NCBI GenBank assembly: GCA_027563935.2
Contig: JANVAS020000203.1
Coordinates: 62,001 to 126,000, forward strand
DNA length: 64,000 nucleotides
Direction: 5' to 3'
Origin: Costus lasius
Taxonomy: Eukaryota > Streptophyta > Magnoliopsida > Zingiberales > Costaceae
Position 1 is the stretch's first letter, and every line of letters starts with the position of its first letter. A program made the translations under genes and the position numbers. Of this stretch, positions 10,338-22,349 are shown piece by piece. The notes under the pieces were generated by a model, which saw only the letters and a list, made by a program, of their open reading frames with translations, did not search any database and was not told the origin of the DNA.

Positions 10338-12176
10338 GCATCATTCCCTAGATCATTCTTTTCGAAATACATATCAAACCTTTTCTTCACCATGTCAAGA
10401 GCTGAGATGTCATTCCTTGTGAGGAGAATATCATAAATCATCTAGAACAAGAAATACTATTAAGGTGCTCCCACTGATCTTCTTGTAAACACAGGCTATT
10501 TCAAACATGCTTGCATAACACCATGCATATCTTTATGGCCTTGATATGAAAACCTTCTGGCTATTTCCTTATAGATATCTTTTCAGATGTCCATGCAAGA
10601 AAAGCAGTTATCATAACAACATGCCATAATTGATCATGCAATTATAACAAGCAGATCCCTAATGGACTTAAATCTCAGCTTTTAGTGAAAATTTCATCAT
10701 TATCCACCCAGTGGATTTGCTTGAAATTATTGTTCACTAGCTTGCCTTTTAAGGTAACAATGTTACCTTCCATGTCTATCTTCCTAGAAGATTAATTTAT
10801 AGCCTATGGGAATTACCCCTTTGGCAGCTTATCCAAGTCCTAGACTCGATTAGCAGACATGGAGTCCATTATGGTTTTCATGGCCTTTAGCCATTTCTTG
10901 GAATCTGGTCCACCGACCGCTTCCATTTCTTCATAAGTCTTAGGTTCATGCTTGATGAAAAATTCGTCATGCCCAGCATATCGAATCGATCCAGACTTAT
11001 GTGGTTCTTGTGTTACTTGAACCTCAGGTTGACTTTCAACCTGTATGTGAGATTTTGCTCTCCATCTGTGTCTAATTATATTGTGGTTGATTCTGGGCCT
11101 TGTCCAAATCAAATCTACTCCCACTAGCTTCTTTCAAAAGAAATACTTTCTCAAGAGAGACAGCAGTTTGAGCAACAAATGTTTTGTTCTCCTTGGGATA
11201 GAATTGGCACTCTACAGTGCACCACAAACACATACTTTTGAATTACTGCACATTACATTCCCAATTCCATTGAAGAAATGGGATATTTGCAGTTCGCAAC
11301 TCAAAAGCTAACTTAGACATTTTCTTATGGAGTGGCAGTACATCTGTTTGCATGGCATCATAGTAGTATATTTGCATGACCATTCAAAGATGGAACCACA
11401 TCCAATGTGTTCCTTTATCTTTCTTTGAAATTCACCACACAGTGGTGTACTAAGAAAGCTATGAGATAACTCCACACTTCTTAGGACAGTCATCAAAATT
11501 CTCCACTAATCATCTTGATCTAATCAAGGTGCTTTAATAGATCCTTCAATTTGACTCAATACTTCATTTGTGAACTTCTTGGATTTTTCCAAAGTTCTTG
11601 GGTTGTGTAAGGTATACCCAAACCTGATGAAGCATATAACACCTCTTAGTGCTTGTTTACATGCGTCCACATACATTGTTATGTATTAGATCCAACAAGC
11701 CAATAGTCCTTCCACCCTCTATGGTGAAGGCAGCATCTGTCACATTGTTCCTTTGAACTAGGCTCACATGCATCATAATCCTGAAAGGATAATGATTCCA
11801 ATAGTCCATGGACCTTTGGATGTGACCATTGTTCTACGGTTCAAGAGACAATGCCATAAGAGGATGTTTATTGAATCATTAGATCTGATCTTGTGTCACA
11901 TGTAGAACCACAAACTATTGTCAACTATATCATTTCAATAGAACATCTCAGATTAAAGAAAAATATTATTTATTATTTCAAACTAAAGTCCTTTCCAAAA
12001 GAAATGATGTTCATAAGCTGATACATAATAGCAAAGTTCTATACAAAGTCTTCAAGGCAATGAGATGATATCAACAGCAGCATCCAATGCTCCGTCCTTG
12101 ACCCGTGAGTCGATCCCATCATGCCTCTTCGTCCTACTTCTTTTGAGCTCCTGCACATGTAAAACATATGTGAGCC
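10338..12176 (-). pseudogene. Copia-B2 pol remnant (protease end, integrase, start of RT)
   Basis: Read on the minus strand the stretch is decayed Ty1/copia pol. The open piece 10840-11124 encodes a GPDSKKWLKAMKTIMDSMSAN segment that matches the integrase-RT linker of Copia-B1 (near 60830-60920). The stretch near 10370-10510 corresponds to the B1 RT region around 60250-60390. Frames are broken many times, with no motif run longer than about 95 codons. The sequence is cut at 10338 by the end of a Gypsy-2 LTR; the rest of RT, RNase H and the 3' LTR of this element are not in the window. Confidence 0.75.
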
Positions 12177-12719
12177 TCACATACGGTACCCAGTACCCAT
12201 GAATAAGAAGTAGACAAAAGACCTCGGTAACACAATACCTGAAGCGGATGGATTACATCCCTTCTTCTTTGCCATGCTCTTCTTGGCCATCAATCCTCTT
12301 CGAAATACCCATGCATTCCCAGTCTTCTGAAATATTAGCTTCGAAGATACAGAACCATGGTCATTCTCAGATTTAGGCATACACTCTGAAGATCCAACAG
12401 AACTCTCCTGATCTTTGTCTATAGAGCATGGTGTGAAGAGACCTTTGAGATGTATGATAAGATCATAAATTCCCATCTCATCACACTCAACTTTGACCTC
12501 TGGGGTCATGCACTCTAAGACAAGAGCAGTGTACTGTTCGTTATCTTCACAATGTTCAAGATAGACATTCCACTCCCACTCAGTAGTGAAATACACACTG
12601 GGCTGGGATGGAGGTCTTTCAAGAAGATGCACCTTATTTTCTTGTTTGAGTATCTTGGACAAAATCTTGAACCACTTTGTCCAATTTGTCCCATCCAACT
12701 TATTTTTGTAAAGTTTCAA
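12177..12719 (-). pseudogene. Copia-B2 gag remnant
   Basis: This 180-codon minus-strand frame starts at 12719 and resembles the N-terminal gag of Copia-B1 and Copia-A: the KLDGTNWTKWFKILSKILK stretch corresponds to the DWYMNLRIVLKLERK region of B1. After about 100 residues the alignment jumps to the segment just before the protease, so the zinc knuckle and mid-gag are missing. The final residues (MGTGYRM) are a frameshifted relic of the protease WVLDTACG motif. It is a long-dead copy, more decayed than B1, and probably the oldest copia insertion here. Confidence 0.75.
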
Positions 12720-12895
12720 TCTTAGATCAGGAGATGCTTTCTACAATAAGCAAATAAGTAAAATAAGTACAATGATAAAGCATTTAACAAGGACTTTAAA
12801 TTAAATGCTATGCTCCCACTACTTCCAAAAACAAGTTGAGAACTTTCAAACTCAACATGGAAATTAGTGAGTAGGATCCTAATTTCACATAAGGT

Positions 12896-12932
12896 CTCCG
12901 CGACTCACGAGGGTGAGTTGGGATGCACAGAG
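12896..12932 (-). other. Leader hairpin, 3' member, in Copia-B2
   Basis: In the element's own sense the outer stem is CUCUGUG with CGCGGAG (7 pairs, two of them G-U), the 5' bulge is CAUCCCA, the inner stem ACUCAC with GUGAGU, and the loop CCUC. The equivalent hairpin in Copia-B1 (63119-63153) has different bases on both sides of both stems but the same pairing and loop. Confidence 0.7.
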
Positions 12933-13224
12933 AGTCTTATGCTTCCTTAGGTAGGCATGCCAGCCAATTGTGCTATGCACAATTCCTCTCAGTTAAGACA
13001 GACTAGGCGCCCTGTGTCCAGCGAGGGCTGGATACAACACAGAACCCTATCCTCTCAACAGCTGCCTCTAGTGATTCATCATGTCAGTGTCATATGAAAA
13101 ACTAGTCAAGTCTGATCCTAACCGTTATGCCCAAGGTCAACGAATTTCCTTGCGAAGGCACGCCCAGGTTAAAACTGGACTGGGGAAATCATTGTCACCA
13201 CACACCTTCTAAAGATAAGTGGGC

Positions 13225-13253
13225 GTGTCCCACGAGGGTGGGAAATAGTTCAC
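13225..13253 (-). other. Leader hairpin, 5' member, in Copia-B2
   Basis: In the element's own sense a short outer stem GUG/CAC, a 7-base bulge AACUAUU, an inner stem UCCCAC/GUGGGA and loop CCUC. It matches 63445-63473 in Copia-B1 apart from bulge bases. Confidence 0.65.
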
Positions 13254-14228
13254 AACACTACCGATCGATAGTTTGATGAGGGCTACACGTTAGAAGGCTA
13301 TTGACTTGATATTGTATTGAGAGTTTTTGCATATTTGTTTTATTCTTTTCTAGCATGTAGTTTTCCTATGGTTCTGGCAGCAAAGGAAAAACATCACAGG
13401 CATGCTATGGATAAAATAATAAACCATCACAGGCATGCTATTTTTGGTCGATATGGTCATAGCCCTTTTCATACACATAACTTGTCACGAGCCATGTGAC
13501 ATGTTATCGTGCATCCAAGGGTTGCGAGTCCCTAAAGCAGATCAGCCCATGCCAGAAGCCGAAAGCATGTGTCCTTCCTTCAGCCGCAAGTCCATCACCA
13601 TGCTTCCAAAACTGGCGCTACTTCTGACTCCGATTGAAGAAGGCTCCTTGTTGTCAGGATGAAGGCCTAACCTATCATATAATTCTACATCTATTGTAAA
13701 CAAGATGAAAAAATTCTTTACCACAAGATAGGGAGAGAACCACATGCAGGTGGAAAGAGATTTTACAAGCATTCATCACAAGTGGAAACATGCTTCCACA
13801 TCACAACACAGGAGGGCACTCGCTATGACCATATCAACCCAAACAAGTGGCGCATGTAAAATTTGAAAATCCGGAAAAGTCAAATTTTAGCACCTTATGT
13901 GCCATTATCATCCAAAGCACTCTCTTAACCAAATTTATGCCAAAATTTAGATCAAGTTCCATGATGATTTCATAGACCCTATCGGCTGGCAGTTTTGTCA
14001 GATCAAGAGACCCTGCCAGTCCGAAGACACAATGCCCGTCCTACTTGACAAAACCTACGTGCACCTTTGGTCTTAAATCAAGCATAAACAAAATTCAAGT
14101 TTCGGCCATAAAGTTGAGAAGAGAAGATTGGATGAAAAACGCTTTCTAAGTGAAACGCGCATGGATAGAAGAAAAATTTTCAAAATTTTTCACACAAGCA
14201 AATGTACACCTTGTGTTTCTCGCAAGTA

Positions 14229-14240
14229 CCTCTGATACCA
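14229..14240 (-). other. Copia-B2 primer-binding site
   Basis: CCTCTGATACCA on the plus strand is the reverse complement of TGGTATCAGAGG. It sits one base from the LTR start at 14242 and fixes the element's orientation (minus) and the LTR as its 5' LTR. Confidence 0.9.
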
Positions 14241-14241
14241 C

Positions 14242-15533
14242 TGTTAGGGAATACTGGGTGTAATTTAAAATTTTGCAGTCCCAGGACGCAGCGGAAGAAT
14301 CATTACACCCGAAACATATTCCGGTCCCAAGGATCCATGCGAGAGAGAAGACACAAGGATGTGTTAGAGATGTACCTCTTTTGCTTGTCTAGACGTCGAA
14401 GCCATGTTGAAGGCGCCCAAGTGTTCGCCCTCTACAAGTATCCACGCGTCGACTCCTTGATCGTTGCTCCCTTCCACGCTTGGTGCTAGCCTCGGGAAGA
14501 GAATCAAGCCTTAGTGTTCCTTCACTATTCTTGCGCCACCTCCAAGGTTCATGCGCCAAGTGCAAGGAAGATGCCGCTACTCCTTATCCTCTTCACTCCA
14601 AGAGAAGAGGGAGAAGAAGAGTTTCGGCCTTAAGGAAGATTAAGAGGAAGTGGCGCCACCAAGTCCTTCTCCAAGTCACGCCAAAAGGAGAGGAAGGAGA
14701 AGACTTGCGGCCACTAATAGGAAGAAGGGTTGCACCACCTTGATGTTGTCGCCCTTTGCCCTTGCTCTCGCCCCTCTATGTGTGTTCATGTCTCCAAGCA
14801 TTCAAACTCTAGAGGGGGTGAAATGGATCCTATAAATAGGACTAGAGGCGGTTTGGGCAAGGGCTAGGATCATGCCAAGTATATGGCTAGGATGAGGTGT
14901 CTTGAGGCAAGGAAAGTCTCCAAGACTTTACCATAAACCTCATTCAACCTATCCATAAATGTCCAAGCACTATATCAGCCCAAGACATGCCTCAAATGCA
15001 TTCTTACCATCAAAGGAGAAGTGGCTAGGCGCAACATGCATGAGGAATTCGGCTAGGGTGGTGTCTTGGGAGAAACTAGGGTTTGAAGTAAGGTAAGTCT
15101 CCAAGACATTACCATATACCTCTTCCTTATATCCTTATGCGCCTAGGAACTTCCCATAAAAGTTCTCAAGCCATATCAGCCCCAAGATTGCCTTAGAGGC
15201 AAGTATTCTATACAAGGAAGAGGGGCTAGGTGCCCTTTACTTCCATAATGAAGCAAAGGCGCCTCCCTCACCCCATTATGCCCCTAGGTGCCAATGGGGT
15301 GAGATTTCTCCCCATTATACCCTTTTAAGCCAATTCCTCTTCATGACAACTAATTATTGGGCCTCATTGGATAATGAGCTAGCCCAAACTTATGGCATGG
15401 GTTGATTAAGCCATTGGATCTAATCCAATGCAACCCTAATCCAAATGTGACCAATTAAGGTCAATTTCGGGTCAACCTGCCAAAAATGAAGTTTGGCTCC
15501 AATAACTTTCTTCCAACTCATCAGGCCCATTGG
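14242..15533 (-). repeat. Copia-B2 5' LTR, part 1 of 3
   Basis: It begins TGTTAGGGAA next to the primer site and corresponds to 57372-58396 of the Copia-B1 LTR, including the ATTGGGCCTCATTGGATAAT and CCTGCCAAAAATGAAGTTTG blocks. It is interrupted at 15533 by a Gypsy-2 insertion and resumes at 25324. The three parts (14242-15533, 25324-25742, 44074-44580) total about 2.2 kb. A TATA-like CCTATAAATAGG is at 14829-14840. Short open frames near 14202-14835 are not genes. Confidence 0.88.
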
Positions 15534-18502
15534 TGTAACATCCCGTTATCTAAACCCCAAACAAGCAACACAATTCATGAAAGAAACAGGATGTTATCAT
15601 ACAAGATCGATACATATGCTAGGTAAAACCCCATTCAGGAAACCCGATCTGAAAATTTCCATAAATCCATACATACAAATTCACAAAACACAAATCTCAT
15701 AAATCACATAAAGGTACCTGCCACCACGCAATCCTTGCACTAGACATATGCAAGGCAACAGTTATATCAAATCCGATGGCATAAATACAATTCGATTCGA
15801 AATTCAAAGCAAAGCCACAAAGTCGATTTTATAAACTCATACCAAACACCGAAACCAGGCTAAAGCCCGCGGTGACACAAAAATCAAAATCATTTAACTA
15901 CCACAATCTGGCATCACAAGTTCACATAGTCTCATGATTCACATAGTTCATATCATTCATATAGTTTGGCCACAACCGGCCCCAAATAATTAAACACAAA
16001 AGTCTACTGGCATATCACGATATTCATACAAATTGCTAACTGGAAATGCGCCCCTACTCTGCACCTGAAAATAAGGAGGGGTGAGCTACACAGCCCAGTG
16101 AGTGGATAGTCTATATCGACCATCCATAACATACACTCAAAAATATAGGCAGATTATTTTTAAAATCTTTAACAGAACATTATGTCGGCATATAACAAGA
16201 TTAAATACAGAAGTCATATAAATAGTCAGATGTACCCACCAACATATAACAAACTCATGTTCACAAACTCAGGTTCTAGAGTTATACTCTAAACCAACTA
16301 AACACATCCATACTTAATTAACCTAGTTGTCCAGCATATTCAGTAGTGACCAATATGGTCTAACCCGGCTTTGGCCTAAGCACTGGGAGCTGCAAAATCT
16401 CGTGCAACACATAAACATGGACAGTGAGTAGAATCAAGAGGTGGCCCCCGCCAGGTCACGACGTGGCACTTTGCTCTATCACCCCATAAACACATCGATG
16501 GATTGTGTGTAGATTCAAGAGGTGGCCCCCGCCAGATCATGACGTGGCACTTTGCTCTACGACACCCCATATCACAAAAAGAGAGTGATGACATCAAGAG
16601 GTGGCCCCTGTCCGACCAAGACATGGCACTTTGCGTCAAAACCCGTTCTCCCAAAAGGTTCCTACTGGACAACAAACACATCTTATACCATATTTCACAA
16701 AGGTGGACTCCTAAGTGTCAACTAGACTCTAGGATAGTCATCACAGAAATCATATCGGGCAGGCTGAACATCAACCCCCATCACAATAATCATAATAGGC
16801 AGGCTGAACATCAACCCCCTCACATATCAAATACAGGGCTGAAATTCAAACCCTTAACATATCACATACGGACTATCCCCTTTGAGTACACAGTTACACT
16901 TAGCCTTAGTCCTAACCATCACATAGCACATAATATCCGAATTCACATAACCACATAATTTTCATAAGTCACATAACCACATAATATTCCAAATTCACAT
17001 AACCCGTTACATAACACATATTATTCCAAATTCACATCACCTATCACATAACACATATTATTCCAAAAATCTCATAACATATCACATAATATTTCATATT
17101 CAAATAGTGTAGTCCTTAGATTTCATGCTAATTAGTTCAGTCAAAACTTGCTATGTTATCACTCAAATTTCTCAAACAATTTCTCAACATAGCCCTAAGT
17201 ATATAACCATATACTTATAAAATCAACTTAAAATTTTCAAACAATTTCTCAAACAATTTCTCAAACAACTACCACATACATGTTAACTAAAAACATCAAA
17301 TTCGGCTTCCATACATATTATCAAGATTTCGGTTTAACTACAATTAACAAGGTTTCGGTTTTCATACATGCTACAAAAATCATTGATTTAATGTTACCAA
17401 AATTGATTTCGGTTTAACTATAATTAACAAGAATTTCATACTCAAAATTCAATGATTTAATGCTACCAAAATTCCTATAAAAATACCTTAAATTTCATAC
17501 AAATTTTCGGTTAAATAATCATCATATAATCACCTTTGTAAAATTCGGTTTTCATGATATAATCAACTTTACAAAATTTGGTTTTCATCATATAATCAAC
17601 TTTACAAAATTCGGTTTTCATCATGGTGAAGTCTTAAATTTCGGTTTTAGCATGGTAAGATTTCCAACAAGCAAATATATCATCTAACACATCAATTAGC
17701 ACAAACAAATAGATAGAAATCGATTAGATACCCCACTCACCTCTTAACCGTGAATACCAAGGTGAAAACTCTCCAAAAACAATTCGTCTAAGGCTTGAAG
17801 TTCTACCAAGAATCGCCACCAAAGGAAGGAAACACCTCCAACACCAAAGACTCCAAGAGAGAAGGAAGATGAAGAAGAAGATCGCCCAAGGTTTCAAGAA
17901 TCGCCAACTCTTCAAGCCGCCACCTTAATTTTTCTCCAAGCTAAAAAAAACGCCAAAATCTCCACCCTAGCCGATATTACCACTTAAACTTTGGGTTTTT
18001 AAATTTTAAACCCATTAATCAATTAATTCAAATAGGGTTTAACCCATTTAACTAATAATTTCGAATTTTAAATCTAATATCCATCTAATTTAAGTGTAAC
18101 CCAATAACCCATGGTTTAAGTGAAAATCCAATATGAATTTAAATTAACATCCAATTAATTAATTCACTTAAGCGCAAATCCAATAAGGATTTAATTAATA
18201 TCCAATAAGGTCTAATTAATTACTTACAATTTACAACCCATAAATCCTAATTAATTTATCATGAACAACCAATAATAATTTATCATAAATTAACAGCCAA
18301 TAATCAAACAAATAATCTCTAATTAATTTACAATAAATTAACAACCAAATAGACTCAAATCAAATAATTACAATTAAACAATCAATAAGCCAGTTAATTA
18401 GCATCCAATAATTTTACTTAAATCATAATAAAATATCACAGCTAATGATTTTATTTAAATCCAAATAATGCTTACCAGGACTTAAGATCCTTGGATCTTA
18501 CA
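15534..18502 (-). repeat. Gypsy-2 3' LTR
   Basis: Bounded by TGTAACATCCCG and GGATCTTACA. It contains a three-unit ACGT tandem array (16415-16638), a degraded CCGAA minisatellite and AT-rich TTAATTAA stretches. No gene; the 151-codon plus-strand frame at 16503-16958 is read through the array. Confidence 0.93.
16415..16638 (-). repeat. Three-unit ~80-bp array with TGACGTGGC cores
   Basis: The same array as at 9143-9456 in reverse, with one unit fewer. On the plus strand the cores read CACGACGTGGCAC, CATGACGTGGCAC and CAAGACATGGCAC. An identical array is at 23231-23454 in the partner LTR. Confidence 0.75.
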
Positions 18503-18515
18503 TCCCTCCCTCCTT
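18503..18515 (-). other. Gypsy-2 polypurine tract
   Basis: TCCCTCCCTCCTT on the plus strand (AAGGAGGGAGGGA in the element's sense) directly abuts the 3' LTR. This is the RNase H-resistant primer for plus-strand cDNA. The same tract is at 52850-52862. Confidence 0.9.
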
Positions 18516-18531
18516 ATAAAGCTTTAGTCCT

Positions 18532-20491
18532 CTAAAGCTCAGCATCCATATCATCAAAGAGGTAAGCATAAAATTTCCTCATATCAGCTTCAGTCTCCCA
18601 TGTCGCCTCCTCAACTGACTGATTTCCCCAGATAACCTTTACCAAAGGTATAGTCTTGTTCCTCAGAACTTTATCCTTTCTATCCACAATCCGAAGAGGT
18701 CTTTCCTCAAATGTCAAGTCACTCTGAATCTGAAGAGGTTCCAACTCCAACACATGAGATGGATCAGGATGATATTTCCTCAAAGCAGAGACATGGAATA
18801 CATTATGCACATGATCCATAGCAGGAGGTAAAGCTAACCGGTAAGCCACTGGACCAATTCTCTCAATAATGTCAAAAGGGCCTACAAACCTAGGGCTCAA
18901 CTTGCCCTTTCTGCCAAACCTCATTACACCCTTAGTAGGTGATACCTTTAAGAAAACATGATCCCCTACCATAAACTCCAGGGAACGACGACGGTCGTCA
19001 GCATAACTCTTCTGTCTGTCCCGAGCAATCTTCAATTTATCCTGAATCTCTCTGACTTTATCAGTAGTCTCCTGTACTGCATCAGATCTCAAAATCATTC
19101 TGTCACCAGTTTCCTCCCAACACAAGGGAGTCCTACACCTTCTCCCATACAAAGCCTCATATGGAGCCATCTGAATACTGGAGTGGAAGCTATTATTATA
19201 AGTGAACTCTATCAAAGATAGATCCCGATTCCACTCAGAACTCCAATCAACCACATAAGCTCTCAACAAGTCTTCTAGAGTCTGTATAGTACGCTCCGTC
19301 TGGCCATCAGACTGAGGATGGTATGCTGTACTAAAACTCAACTTAGTACCCAAACCCTCCTGTAAACTCTTCCAAAATCTGGACAAAAATCGAGAGTCCC
19401 TATCAGACACAATATCAACAGGCACTCCATGCAGTAACCGCCACTCACTGACTCGTAGTGCCGCTACTGAAGTAACTGGATGTCTGCTCAGTGCATCCGC
19501 CACCACATTGGCCTTTCCAGCCTGATACTGAATGGAGAAGTCATAGTCTTTGATCAACTCCATCCATCTTCTCTGTCTCATGTTCAACTCCTTTTGAGTG
19601 AAGATATACTTGAGACTCTGGTGGTCAGTGAACAGATCAAACTCCTGACCCAACAAATAGTGACGCCATATCTTCAAAGCAAAGACTACGGCCGCCAACT
19701 CTAAATCATGAGTAGGGTAGTTCAATTCATACTCCTTCAGTTGTCTCGAAGCATAGGCTACTACAGAACCCTTCTGCATCAAGACACAACCCAACCCTTT
19801 GCCAGAAGCATCCGTATAAACAGTAAACCTTTCCCCATCACTAGGAATAATGAGGATCGGTGTACTAGTCAACCTTCTCTTCAGCTCTTGAAAGCTTTCT
19901 TCACACTTGTCATCCCAAATAAATTTAGCCTCTTTTCTGGTTAATTTAGTTAAAGGACCCGCCAGCTTGGAGAATCCCTCAACGAATCTCCGGTAGTAAC
20001 CTGCTAAACCCAGGAAACTCCTGATCTCAGTAGCACTAGTCGGTCTTCCCCAATTGAGAATGGCTTGCACTTTAACTGAATCCACCGACACCCCTTGACC
20101 AGAAATCACATGCCCAAGGAAACTGATCTTCTCTAGCCAGAACTCACACTTACTAGCCTTGGCATATAATCGGTTCTTCCTCAGAACCTCCAGCACTCTG
20201 CGCAAGTCACTGACATGATCTGAAGTAGTCCGTGAGTATACCAAAATATCGTCTATAAAGACTACCACACAAGAGTCAAGCAATTCATGGAATACCCTGT
20301 TCATCAAATCCATGAAGACAGCAGGTGCATTCGTCAGTCCAAAAGGCATAACTAGGAATTCAAAATGCCCATACCTGGTCCTGAAAGCAGTCTTAAATAT
20401 GTCCTCATCCTTGACTCTAAGCTGATAATACCCTGATCTCAGATCAATCTTAGAGAACACTGTAGCTCCCTGTAATTGATTAAATAGATCA
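18532..20491 (-). pseudogene. Gypsy-2 pol: RT, RNase H, truncated integrase, chromodomain
   Basis: Open from about 20491 to the stop at 18532; the first Met is at 20460. Numbered from that Met: RT motif [11 protein letters not shown] (Asp 6), FIDD at 68-71, RNase H beginning [10 protein letters not shown] (~213), and ADALSR (~325). The frame then jumps straight to [15 protein letters not shown]. Compared with the plus-strand copy, 627 bases (209 codons, the equivalent of 51309-51935) are missing in frame at ~19430, which removes the HHCC zinc finger and the first catalytic Asp. The second Asp (SDRDSRF) and the Glu (DGQTERTIQ) remain. A chromodomain (RIVDRKDK...VKVIWGN...ATWETEADM) ends the protein. 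It is separated from gag by a frameshift near 20500. Confidence 0.92.
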
Positions 20492-22267
20492 TCAATTCTG
20501 GGAAGGATACTTATTCTTGATAGTCACTTGGTTCAGTTGCCTGTAGTCTATACACATCCTCAGGGTTCCATCCTTCTTCTTTACAAACAGCACTGGCGCT
20601 CCCCAGGGAGAAGCACTAGGCCAAATGTACCCTTTCTCTAGCAATTCCTCCAGTTGTTTCTTAAGCTCGGCCAACTCTGAAGTAGCCATACGATAAGGAG
20701 CTCTGGAGATAGGTGCCGTACCTGGCGCCAACTCAATGCCAAACTCCACTTCTCTAATCGGTGGCAAGCCTGAAAATTCCTCAGAGAACACATCAGGAAA
20801 CTCTTTCACCACCGCCATCTGAGTCAAATCAGAAGTAGAATCATCCTGCACCTTAACATGCGCAAGATAACCCTTGCACCCACTAGCAAGTAACTTCCTG
20901 GCCTGCAGGAAAGATATTACATGCGGTCCTTGGTCTGACACTAGACCTCTCACAAAAATCCGATTCCCATCTAGCAGATTTAAAGTGATTACTTTCTCAA
21001 AGCAATCCACAGAGGCATGATGCGAAGACAACCAATCCATACCTAGGATGACATCATAGTCTTGCATGTCTAAAAGGATTAGATCTACCAGAAACTCATA
21101 ACCCTCTACATGCACTACACAATCAGCACAAACAGTATCTGTAGACAATGATTTTCCTAAGGGAGTACTCACAGACACAACATAGTCTAGCATCTTAGGT
21201 ACAACAGGTAAACATGCAGCAAACTTAACAGACACAAAAGACAGATTTGCACCAGGATCAAATAAGATACGAGCTAACTGATCAAATACAAATAAGGTAC
21301 CTTCCACGACGGATCGGGAAGCTCGTGTATCCTTCTCAGCCACAGCATAAACTCGTGTCTGGACTGTAGGCTTCTCTGCGCCTCTATTCTGCATCTCAGG
21401 CTCTTTGCAGTCCTTGACCATATGCCCTGGTTTCTTACACCTGAAACATACACCATTCTTCTTATGGCAGTCTTTTACTAGATGTCCCTTGAGCCCACAA
21501 TAACTACAAGTCCGGTCCTCTGTGATACCGTTTCTTACATCCCTGGCATCCCTGAACTGCTGCGGTGTATCCCTGGACTGCTGCGGTGCCTTGTAAGAGT
21601 AAGGCTTATACCTGCTCTTTTTGTAGTCCTTATGTTTAGGGTACTTCTTACCCTTGCCGCCACTACCATACTGAGGAACCGCCGCCTCAGCTGCAGGAAC
21701 CACTGCCACGGCAACATGAGAACTCCTCTCAGCTATGTATCTCTCAATGGTGCGTGCTCGCCCAACAGTCTCAACATAGGTCTCCAAATGCTGAGCACCA
21801 ACCTGCTCTCTAATGTCCCATCTGAGACCTCTGAGAAACTTAGTAGCTCTCCTCTTTTCAGTGTTTATCAGGTGAGGAGCATACTTTCCCAACTTAGTGA
21901 ACTGCAACTCATACTGGTCCACAGTCATATCACCTTGCTCCAGGTGAATAAATGCCACCTCTCGGTCCTCCACCAAACTATCTGGGAAGTATTTCTCGTT
22001 AAATCGAGACAAGAAGTAAGGCCAATCTACAGTCTCATGTCTTTCTTCGGCAAGTCTCACCACGCCCTTCCACCACTCATCTGCGTCAGCACGCATCATA
22101 TAGGTGGTCAGACATAACTTATCCTCATCTGAGCAGCGCATGACTTGGAAAATCTTTTCCAAGCACAACTGCCAGTTCTCGGCAGTACTGGATTCTGAGC
22201 CCCCATAAAAAGAACTAGGACCCAGTTTCTGGAATTCACTCACAACCACAGTAAGGAAATCAAACAT
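20492..22267 (-). pseudogene. Gypsy-2 gag-protease-RT start, frameshifted
   Basis: 591 codons from the ATG at 22267, about 70 bases after the primer site. It carries a gag domain (residues ~10-190, with DADEWWKG), two CCHC zinc knuckles in tandem ([14 protein letters not shown] and [14 protein letters not shown], ~253-286), a protease whose active site reads FDPGANLSF (~336; DSGA is usual in this group, so Pro is odd), the DVILGMDWL segment, and the start of RT (CIDYRQLN). It ends at ...IKNKYPSQN* because the family's KYPLPRIDDL motif is broken. About two bases are missing after the CCT Pro codon (or one is extra), which throws the rest of pol into another frame. Normally gag and pol would be one continuous frame. 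Confidence 0.92.
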
Positions 22268-22334
22268 AAACCTATCAGGTGTCTAGCAATACACAAACAT
22301 GTTTTCCCCCGAACTAAGTTTTAGCTAGCCAACC

Positions 22335-22346
22335 GCTCTGATACCA
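22335..22346 (-). other. Gypsy-2 primer-binding site
   Basis: GCTCTGATACCA on the plus strand is the complement of TGGTATCAGAGC, three bases from the 5' LTR start (22350). Complementary to initiator Met-tRNA. Confidence 0.9.
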
Positions 22347-22349
22347 TTC

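Larger units (their letters stand above)
12720..14228 (-). other. Copia-B2 5' leader (untranslated)
   Basis: The sequence between the gag remnant and the primer site of the minus-strand element. Bases ~12860-13290 align with the B1 leader near 63080-63520, including CCAGCGAGGGCTGGATACAA and TAAAACTGGACTGGGGAAA. Two bulged hairpins lie within it (12896-12932 and 13225-13253). The small open frames around 13317-13772 on both strands have no recognisable product. Confidence 0.7.

Noticed and set aside
12177..12719. 180-codon minus-strand frame as a host gene
   Set aside because: Aligns with copia gag and sits between the Copia-B2 leader and pol remnant.
14202..14835. Overlapping plus-strand frames near 14200-14835 and 57358-57936
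   Set aside because: They fall in the R-U5 part of Copia-B LTRs, on the strand opposite to transcription.
16503..16958. 151-codon frame (repeated at 23319-23774)
   Set aside because: It is read through the tandem array of a Gypsy-2 LTR, with no domain; duplicated only because the LTR is.
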